From NCBI RefSeq assembly GCF_000003195.3, contig NC_012877.2:15245344-15309343 (forward strand): DNA of 64,000 bases, read 5' to 3'. The notes under the pieces were generated by a model. The model was not told the DNA's origin and searched no databases. It saw only the letters and a list, made by a program, of their open reading frames with translations. Every line of letters begins with the position of its first letter. The stretch's first letter is position 1. The position numbers and the translations under genes were made by a program. The DNA is from Sorghum bicolor (taxonomy: Eukaryota > Streptophyta > Magnoliopsida > Poales > Poaceae). Below are positions 55,431-64,000 of this stretch, piece by piece.

Positions 55431-55672
55431 GGCCTTGTTTAGTTCCAAAAATTTTTGCAAAATAGGAATAGTATCACTTTCGTTTGTATTTGACAAATAT
55501 TATTCAATCATGTACTAACTAGACTCAAAAGATTCGTCTCGTCAATTTCGACCAAACTGTGCAATTAGTTTTTATTTTCGTCTATATTTAATACTTCATG
55601 CATGCGTCTAAAGATTTGATGTGATGAAGAATCTAAAAAATTTTGCAAAATTTTTTGCAACTAAACAAGACC
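55431..55672 (+). mobile_element. MITE, GGCCTTGTT family, copy 3 (best preserved)
   Basis: 242 bp from GGCCTTGTTTAGTT to AACTAAACAAGACC, terminal inverted repeats of about 14 bp, flanked by TAT on both sides. Internal GATTCGTCTCGTCAATTT and GTGCAATTAGTTTTTATTTT blocks define the family. Confidence 0.8.
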
Positions 55673-58159
55673 TATGCATGGAAGCGGGGCACTGCATCAG
55701 CTCGTGAAGCTCATCGCCAAAGGGAGAGGACACACAGGACCGGCACTGTGAGACACATGATTGGCGATGCATGGTTACATTGCAGGCCACTGCAGGACAT
55801 CAGATTGTGTAGTGAGTGAGAGTATGAGAGTGACGCTACGCACGCCGTACGTATACACGTCGTAGAACTTTGGATTTCCTGCGTGACCGACACGGCAGTT
55901 GTCGACATCGTGCTTTTGCCTGCAGGTCCAAGGTGATGGTAAACCAGTCAATCAGACCTGTAAGTAAATAATAGTATCCTACAGACCTTTAACTTGTTGA
56001 ATTACGCATAGCTTGCGTCGGTGCGTGGTTGAAAAACCATCCCAAAAGTTCATCTAGCTAGAAAATTCACAGTTTTATCACTATAGCTAGGTTAAAAGGG
56101 ACACGTACATACGTCGCTGCCCTATAGGCTGGGCAGTGTTGTGTGTGGCTGTGCAATAAGCACAGTCGTGGATGAACGGATGATGCACAGTGTGGTGGCG
56201 ACCCGACCGTGTTGAGGCTCAGGCGTCAGGCTCACAGTCAGCAGCTAGCGAACGCGCCGTGGCGGGGTCAGGGTCGGAGGCGTACGGTACGGCTTGCCGG
56301 AGCGGTGCACTCGTCCCTTGTTCCAACGGCGATGTCCTTTTCTGCTTGGATGTTTTCGCCATCCTCTCCTGCCACCGACCCGACATTGATGACACTGACG
56401 TCCCAACCACTGCAAGCGGGCTGTGTGCCTGTGTAGCTACTGCTAATTAACATATGCATCCACAACGCTCTCAGTACCAATCTCGTACCAAGCTATCCCG
56501 TCTCTTCATTAAGAGACACTGTTGTGCATTAATTTGCTCCTAGGTCGTCGTTGTTCCTCAATACTGCGCATTTTTTGTTTTTCAAATATAAAACGACGCA
56601 CGCTTCTACACTTGTATACTACACCGGAGTGGCTGAAATTATATATATGTTATTATCCATGTGTCCTCTTAGTTATACTCATGCATGTCACTCTACAAAA
56701 AATGATATATACACCAAATCAAAGGAATCGCAAAAGGCTGTTAGATAGTCAGGGCATGCCATGTCTTAGCTAAAATATAGCTAGCTAATTGTTACAGCTA
56801 ACTTTAGCTGGTAGTGTGTTGGGATACACCAGCTATTTCAAAACAATGGACCATGCTACCCCTCATTAACCCTAGTCGTCTTTCATTTCTCTCTAGCTAT
56901 TTTCTCTCTCCTATCTTGGCAACGGCAGTACCCCTCCCGGCCTCCTCAATAGATGGCGAGATCCTCGCCCCTTCCCTCATCCTGGTGGCTACTCCGGCGC
57001 ATCTTCCTCCCATAGTGGTCGGGGCGGTTCTTCCCCACCTAATGGTGGCGCACGGGCAGCCCGAGCAGCACATCCGGAGCACCAGACATGTAGATATGGC
57101 AGCGGTGGAGCACCCTTAATTCCATCGGTGACGACGGCGTCCCCGTTCCCCTCCATACACCAGCTACAACACATCCCGGCGCTCCCTCTCTCCTTCACCC
57201 ACGATGGCTAGTGCGGCAGCATGCGGTGACGCCTCACTCCCGCAACATCGCCTCCTCCCACACCTGACGGTAGTTGTGGTCGTCCTCTCCTACCCTGACA
57301 GCGATGGTGGTGGCCCCCTCCACCCCCATAGTGACTGCAGCGGCTCCCCTCCACACTGGCGGTGGTGGATCTACTGTACCCTTGACGTCCTACGGTAGAT
57401 CCGATGGCACCTTCCCCCGCTGGTGGCGCCTATCTCTATGGTGGGGCCGCCCTCCCTGCGATGGCGCACGAGAAGCCCTGGTGGCGGATCCAGTATCCAC
57501 AGTGCACAGATCCAGACACGCAGAAGGGAAGAAGCGGGTGCAGTGCTGGCCCTATGGGAGGGGCAGCAGGTGCGCAGGCCATGGGCCCTAGCGACTTGGG
57601 GGTCTAACCCTAGGTATGTATATTCTAGTATACGTATAGGTTAAGGGCTAAGTCATTGGTTTTTGTTCCAGGAGGCAGCGCAGGACGAAGCCACACGAGC
57701 CGATCAGCCGAGCGGCCGCCGCCAACACACGCCAACACCTGTCGCTGCGTTTAGGGGCTTTAGGCAATTACCAATCAGGTTCTTATTATTTGATTAATTA
57801 ATTTAGTTTTGTATTTTCTATTATAAGATCGTGCCAAATTGTGTAGGTTCTAGGTTTTTTTTTCTCTTGTTCAATTTTTGTCTATGTGCACTATCGAAAG
57901 AGATATCTTAGACACGATTGATCTCAATACCATCCTTGATGATTTTGCATCAAGAAATGCCCGAAAAAGTATATTTATATAAAAAGCAATGAGTATGATG
58001 GAGTTCTGTTCTTTTTTAAGGTAATCATATTAGTTCTATAAGTACAAATATATTATTTTTTAATCTACATTGTTTCTCGATCTTGATAATTATCAAACAT
58101 GTTTAATTTTAAATATATTATTGCATTTAGTTTTCCTTTATAAGTAAAATTAGCCTATA
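55673..58159. other. Intergenic, no gene supported
   Basis: 56190-56450 and 56890-57600 are GC-rich with several open frames on both strands, none with a domain I recognise; they may be captured gene pieces. 56500-56530 (TCTCTTCATTAAGAGACACTG) and 56765-56835 resemble pieces of Tourist-like MITEs. 57780-58159 is AT-rich. Confidence 0.3.
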
Positions 58160-58168
58160 TATTATAGA

Positions 58169-58671
58169 GGAAAAAGTCTAAATTACTCCTCTCAAGTTTG
58201 TCCTACGTTCAGATTACCCCCTAAACTTACATTTGATTCAGTTTTCTTCCTCCAACCATTTTAATTGGTCTAGTTTACCCCTTAACATGATTTGTTATTT
58301 GTGTTTTTCCACATATAAGTTGAGTTTTAATATCAAGTTTTGTGATATATTGGAGAACATTATAAGTTATGTTAGAAAAAATATATCTTAACTTTTTACC
58401 AAATTTTTGATAGCTTAGGAAATTTAAAAATAAATTAACAGTAGAGATACAATATCATAAAAAATATAATGACGAAAAAATTATATTGGATTTTTCTAAC
58501 ACAAAATTCAAAGTCCTCTATCACCTCACAAAATTTGAAACTAAAATATAATTTGTGCATAGAGAAACAAAAAAGAAAAAACTTTTTAAGGTATTAGTTG
58601 GACCAACTTAAATAATTGGAGGGAGTAAATAGAACCAGATGTTAGTTTAGAGAGTTATTTGGACTTTTTTC
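58169..58671 (+). mobile_element. Mutator-type MITE
   Basis: 503 bp with ends GGAAAAAGTCTAAATTACTC and the inverse of GAAAAAAGTCCAAATAACTC, flanked by a perfect 9-bp duplication TATTATAGA (58160-58168 and 58672-58680). A 9-bp duplication is the mark of Mutator-like elements. No coding frame. Confidence 0.75.
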
Positions 58672-58680
58672 TATTATAGA

Positions 58681-59495
58681 CTAGAGAACCCGTCGCGACG
58701 AACTCCGTCCCTCAAAATCCTAGGGCCGGCGCTGAGCGGGTGGTGCGGACGTTGATGCAGAAATAAATTGGTAATTATCTAGTTTTATAGCTACCATTAG
58801 TTGGGTTGGAACAACTAATGAGATTAGTTGATCCCCATTAGTTGGGAGGCCTTTAGCTAAGTTTTGTCATGACCTATTTAGATTCATCATAGCTAAATTG
58901 GGGTGCTAAATTTTAGTCCGATATCCACCATGGCCACGGGCCGGGGATGGTCCCGTCGATCGTCACGTGAAGCAGTTACGTATGCCTTAATAACATGTAT
59001 ATACGCGTGTGCAGTTTAGTCAAGGCTATACTTTCTTTTCGTGTCAAAATTAATTATATGTCGGCTTCTGTCTTTCAATGCCTTGATAACAAGAAACTGT
59101 TTCCAAGATTCACCGAGTATGTAACACCTCTCTAGCTGCTTGAATGGCCACGGTTGTCCCGTTGTTGGCAACCTTTGCTATCCGACGCATATCTATAGAA
59201 ATTGAAGGGTTATCATTGTCGGCTCTTATCTTTCACCACACAAGCGTCTGCATGCAATATAGTATTGTGTCACCAATTTCTTTGCCTTGCATTGGTCTTC
59301 TCCATCACAGATATGGATATCATCAGGACCATTTCCTTGTGGACTTGCGGTGCCCGGCCGTGCTGTGCCACACTACTATGCGTCCGGCATGCATTATTGC
59401 ATTGCTAGCTAGCGCTGCTCCAGTAGAACGATGGCGTTGCTGATTATATTCCCATGGAGATGTAGTTGATGGGGCGGCAAATAATCTGGATCCAC
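58681..59495. other. Intergenic, no gene seen
   Basis: 58780-58920 has TTAGCTAA and ATTAGTTGG words like Tourist-type MITE ends. 59144-59443 is an open frame of 99 residues without a known domain. Confidence 0.3.
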
Positions 59496-59509
59496 CACTA
59501 CTACAGTCA

Positions 59510-59795
59510 GGTACAACAGGGGCGGCTAAATAAGCTCTGTAAGAGCGGCTGGCCCAGCCGCTCTTATGCAAACGCTCTTACAGTGGAATTCACTGTAAGG
59601 GCGGTTCAACACCAGCCGCTCTTACAGTGGCCCACTGTAAGGGTGGTTGGAAACAACAACCGCCCTTACTAGTGACCACTGTAAGAGCGGCTGGTGCTTC
59701 CAGCCGCCCTTATAGTGAGCATTAGTAAGGGCGGCTTGTGTCTCAGCCGCCTCTATTGTCTGCATTTGCAACGGCGGCTCAATCTAGAACCGTCC
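59510..59795. repeat. CACTA subterminal repeats
   Basis: At least eight copies of TAAG(A/G)GCGGCTGG-like words in both orientations, expected binding sites of the CACTA transposase. Confidence 0.7.
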
Positions 59796-60098
59796 CTACA
59801 GTTATTTTTCAGAAAAAAATAAAAATTACAATAATCGAGTTGACAGCACAGCACAACACCACATACATATATACATATATAATCAGATTCTCAACATCAC
59901 ATATTCACAACATAAATATCCATACATATACAAAGCACCACATTTATAGTCCAACACATTTCAAGTCCAAAATGTTTCCAAGTCCATTACAAATCCATCC
60001 AAAAGAGTCCGAAATTTTTCAAGTACTAATACAAATCGATCACAGTCCATTCCAACAAGTTCATATGTAATCAAGAGCCTATCCCACTGACGGAGGTG

Positions 60099-62398
60099 CT
60101 AGTAAAGAGGATTGCTACCTAAGTTGGACTGTGGGTTATGGTAATCACCTTTGTAATAAACAACATGGTCCATTATAAAGTTGCAAAGGTCACCGACAAT
60201 CTCTAAGAGGTCATCATCCCTATAGACATCCCTTTTTAGTCCTTTTTCTTCTTTCCACTACAAGATCGTAAAAGACAAGTTTAGGTCTAGTGTAAAGAAG
60301 AGATTGCAAAGCTAAGTGACAAATACTATATTTTCATACTACAACCCACTAAGAGATTCAAACTTACCAATTCAGGGTGTCTCCTGTAGCCTTTTGTGTT
60401 ACTGATGAAAGCACATACATAGTATCCACAATGCAGACTTCCTGGCCTTTGCTTGGGAAACTTTGTTTCAATTTGCAAATGGAGATGTGTCAAGTATAAG
60501 TACTGAAAAAATTAGTAATTTTATGCCAAACTAAGTCGCACTTACCGAACATAGAGATTTGAAACGCAAGTGGCTCCCCAAACCTGGATCATGCCTTCGT
60601 TTGTGATTCTTGACATAGGCCCTGAATGCCCTGTTTGAATGAGAATCGATGTGACTTATAGTATGCAGAAGTCGATATTAAAGTGAATCATATAAGGTTA
60701 CTAGGATTATAAATTTGCTTACGTAATGAGAATTGACATGAAGTCTTTATATGTGTGAGGGTCAAAATCTGCAGAATCACAAATCCATGCCATGTTCATC
60801 CCGACATCGACACCTATGACTATCCAGTGATTGCTACAACAATTTTAAATAAACACATAAGTACCTTTGCATCAAAATAAGATAAACCGAACAATCGTTA
60901 AGTATACAATTAATCGAACTTACTTGAAGTGGTATGGAATCCATATTGTTTCGAAGTGTTGGAGATTCTTTAAACATACGGCAATCCACGCCGCAACCTT
61001 AAGAGACTCTTCTCTTATTTTGGCCGCACGGATCTTTTCTTTCTCCGCCAACGTCCCTCCAGCAGCTAGCTGTGGCGCATCCAAGTCCCATCTCGATGGG
61101 TAATTAAAATTTATTTGTGCTATAGGCATAGGGTCTACATACCAGGCTTTCGTTGAGCGTGTAGATTTCATAAAGTTTGCTTGCATTCTAAAAATCATGA
61201 CGGAAGTTAGTTTTAGCAAAATCAAACTAGGTTACTTTCAGATCATATCAAGAGGAAGAGGACTTACAGGCACCAAGTGCGAATCAGATTCATCGACATT
61301 GAACTAAGGTGAAAGCATGATTGGATGTCGCTGAAGTCAAAGGCAATACCCGAAGCAGGGCGTCCAAATATGCGAGCAGGTATTACTGCTTCCAACACAT
61401 TCAGTTCTGTACGTGAAACATGCAAGTAGTACCAATCATGGATCCTTCTCATTCCATATGGCATCTTACACAAGATCCGGTTTGGTAGGAAACGTTTGCC
61501 TTTTACATATTCTTTCGGGCAATCCTTTGACCACTTGATGGTTTCAACATCTGGATACTTTGTTATCGTTGTGTAGTCTGAGGTGTCAGTGGGCATCCTG
61601 TAGGCAAATTTGTTCGGGCCTTGGTTCTCAGGCTTGAACTGGTCATGAGCATACCACTTGTACATACCCGAGATGTTCATATCCACAAAAGATTTTGACC
61701 CTGTCAACCTTATCATGATGGGGATCTTTTCACGAGCTTCACATACTAGAGGGAGTAGTTCTTCATGTGTCGGCGGTGCTTGTTGAAAAGTCTGTGCCAT
61801 CTCATCATGGCCTTGCTCGGGGCGAGCTGGATAAGGTTGTGGCTTAGGAGGCACATGTGGTGTCTCGTCATGCTCTGACTCGGCACGAGCTGTAGAAGGT
61901 TTTGGGCTATGAGGCACATGTGGTGTCTCGTCACGCTTTGGCTCGGCACGAGCTGTAGAAGGTTGCGAGCTCTGAGGCACATGTGGCGTCTCATGCTCTG
62001 GCTCCGCACGAGCTACAGAAGGTTCATCTATTTGAGGCTCAAGTGGTGTCTCATCATGCCCTGGCTCGACCCCTTGCTCGCCAACGGTTGGAGAAGCTGG
62101 TACCCTCTCATGCATCAAGTGGTCCTCATGAGACGGTGAATACACCTCTCCATCCTCAAGGTGGACTCTCTCCAGGTGTACATCACTTGGAGTTGGCGAG
62201 GAAACATTCAACACAATATCCTTTTTGTACCAGAGGATGAACTGTTTCATGAGTAGTCTAAGCTCAAGAATCCCCTCGCTAGTTGGGTGTTCAATCTTAT
62301 GCTTCGCGTACTCGGGATTCACGATATGCACCTCAACCTTACTATAGTCGGTCGGGACCGGTTTATGGTGCCAGATGTCGCCTGGAATTGGAGGATGT
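60099..62398 (-). CDS. C48 (Ulp1-like) cysteine protease of a CACTA element, 5'-truncated
   Basis: Six exons on the - strand with good GT/AG sites and matching phases: 62398-61268, 61187-60924, 60833-60723, 60630-60546, 60460-60368, 60257-60099. Exon 1 starts with IVNPEYAKHKIEHPTSEG and KKDIVLN, a domain usual before the protease in such transposon genes, then a Ser/Pro/His/Glu-rich low-complexity repeat (HDETPHVP units). The protease core has NHWIVIGVDVG (catalytic His, exon 3), CDSADFDPHTYKDF (Asp, exon 3) and KQRPGSLHCGYYVCAF (Gln and nucleophile Cys, exon 5). All catalytic residues are kept and no stop or frameshift is seen. The family cleaves SUMO or similar; here the real substrate and role are unknown. 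The 5' end is lost to the LTR at 62399, since the frame is open right up to it. The exon 5 acceptor is the least certain. Confidence 0.75.
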
Positions 62399-64000
62399 TG
62401 AAAGGTCCTAATATGGCTAGAGGGGGGGGGGGGTGAATAGCCTATTTAAAAATTCTACAAACTCACTAGAGCAAGAGGTTAGTAAATAACAAAGCAAAGC
62501 TTTTTGCTCTAGCTCTAAAAGGGGTGTTTGCAAGCCACCTATCCAACAATTCTAGTTGTTAAGATCACTAGGCACACAAGAGCTATGTCACTACTTACAC
62601 TAGAGAGCTACCTAAAGTTTCTATATAAGTAAGTAAGCTACTCTAGTTTGCGGGAATGTAAGAGAGAAGGTTTGATCTTTATACCACCGCGTAGAGGGGA
62701 TGAACCAATCAATAAAATGAAGTCCAATCACCGGGAGAAATCCAATGAACAAACACAATGGAGACAAGCAATTTTTCTCCCGAGGTTCACGTGCTTGCCG
62801 GCACGCTACGTCCCCGTTGTGTCGACCAACACTTGGTGGTTCGGTGGCTAAGAGGTGTAGCACGAACCTCGTCCTCACTAGGACACCACAAGAACCTACC
62901 CACAAGTGAGGTAGCTCAATGACATGAGCAATCCACTAATGTTGCCTTTGGCTCTCCGCTGAGGTAGGCACAAACCTCTCACAATCACCGGGAGATGGCC
63001 ACGAACAATCACCAACTCGTGCCAATCCTCCTCCGCTGCTCCAAGCCGTCTAGGTGGCGGCAACCACCAAGAGTAACAAGAAAACCGCAGCTAGAACGAT
63101 CCCCAAGTGCCACTAGATGCAATCACTCAACCAAATGCACTTGGAATCACTCCCAATCTCACAAAGATGTATAATCTATGAAGGAGATGAGTGGGAGGTG
63201 TTTGCTTAGGCTCACAAGGATGTCTAGTAGTCAAGAATGCCAAGAGAGTGAGCCCCAAGCCGGCCAAACACGTATTTATAACCCTTCAAACAAATAGAGC
63301 CGTTGGCTCTTTCACTGGGCGAAAAACGGGGTCACCGGACGCTCTTAAAGGGGCACCGTACGCTCAACACCAGCATCCGGTGCTCCAACGTCAGCCGCGT
63401 GTCAGAGTCTAACGGTAACCTGCAGAGCACCGGACGCTGAGCAAGTTAGCACTGGACGCGTCCAGTGCACACCGGACTCATGCGCAGAGAGCTCCGCAAA
63501 CTCGCACGGTCACCGGACGCAAGCCACCGGACGCACCCTGAGCGTCCGGTGCTCACCGGACTCATGCGCAGAGAGGGTTGCAAAATGCCCTCACACCGGA
63601 CACTAACCACCGGACGCTCAAGCCAGCGTCCGGTGCCTTACCCTAGCTGGGACAGGCACTGTCTGCACCGGACGCTCAGACGCAGCGTCCGGTGCTCCAG
63701 AAGCCAGCGTCCGGTGAGTGTTCCTCAGCGAGAAACACTCCCGCAACTTCTCCAAAACTCCCACCGGCGCAATAGAAAAATATGCACTTCATTTTCTCAA
63801 AAGCGCCGAGGGAGAGAGGAACCCATCCTCTCTCTACCTTTGAAACTCCACCTCCTTCTCAAAGTGTGCCAACACCACAACATGTGTACCAACAAGTGCA
63901 CATGTGTTAGCACTTTCACAAACATTTTCTTTGAAGGAGTTAAGTTAGCTCACTAGGTTCTAAATGCATGCACATGAACACTGACACCTAGTGGCACTTG
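62399..64000 (-). repeat. Sirevirus-type LTR, - strand, runs off the window
   Basis: Starts TGAAAGGTCC and follows the reverse complement of the LTR at 6012-8391 (GGTGAATAG after a G run, CACGTGC...CGTTGTG block, TATA box, CCGGACGC cluster at about 63330-63720). No reverse primer site lies to its left, so it is the 3' LTR of a - strand element or a solo LTR. The putative target duplication is GATGT (62394-62398). The other end is beyond 64000. Confidence 0.8.
63273..63280 (-). promoter_or_regulatory. TATA box of the - strand Sirevirus LTR
   Basis: TATAAATA on the - strand, at the place matching 7284-7291 in the + strand LTR. Confidence 0.65.

Larger units (their letters stand above)
59496..62398 (-). 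mobile_element. CACTA transposon, protease-bearing part
   Basis: Begins CACTACTACAGTCAGG at 59496, followed by about 280 bp of subterminal repeats (GTAAGGGCGGCT and inverse). It carries the C48 protease gene on the - strand. The element is cut at 62398 by a Sirevirus LTR, and its transposase part and right terminus are outside the window. Confidence 0.7.

Noticed and set aside
56190..57644. Several GC-rich ORFs on both strands
   Set aside because: No recognisable domain, no consistent frame and no splice pattern that I could defend.

Overview
The window is plant nuclear DNA, most likely from a panicoid grass of the Andropogoneae type (sorghum, sugarcane and relatives). The reasons are Sirevirus LTRs with palindromic GGACGCGTCC clusters, Tat-lineage Gypsy elements with an antisense ORF, CACTA elements with TTTGCCGAG subterminal repeats, a common grass MITE family, and one 100-N assembly gap. 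The species cannot be fixed from this sequence. I see no bacterial, organellar, rRNA or CRISPR sequence.

Layout. 1-8391: a Sirevirus-like Copia element on the + strand that keeps a long intact gag with four CCHC knuckles but has no pol. It sits in an old L1-type LINE (8392-15217), which is also split by a lone LTR (12035-13689, target duplication GTACC). 15287-20398: CACTA and MITE sequence around one convincing host gene, a two-exon plant defensin (18587-19069), followed by an assembly gap inside a large inverted repeat. 20400-23662: decayed Gypsy and Sirevirus remnants. 23663-47130: a rearranged Tat/RIRE2-like Gypsy assembly (LTR fragment, antisense-ORF N-terminal part, whole LTR, gag, pol, antisense-ORF C-terminal part). 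A gag-only Athila-like element (28056-40532, target duplication ACCCA) is inserted in its gag. That element in turn holds a 4.6-kb solo LTR (29733-34334, target duplication GAGAG).

47140-59495 is AT-rich intergenic DNA with MITEs and one probable host gene on the - strand. This gene encodes a secreted proline-rich protein built of PEPK repeats, with its own TATA box and a broken distal reading frame. 59496-62398 is the left part of a CACTA transposon. It carries a well-preserved six-exon C48 (Ulp1-like) cysteine protease gene on the - strand, cut at its 5' side by another Sirevirus LTR (62399 to the window end).

Most sequence is therefore mobile DNA in nested layers. By hand count the two Athila-like LTRs differ at about 15 of roughly 1,320 sites. 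At a commonly used grass LTR rate this is about half a million years, and the solo LTR inside must be younger. The most interesting items are two unrelated gag-only LTR elements, the permuted Tat assembly, the CACTA-borne protease, and the defensin with a C-terminal tail.
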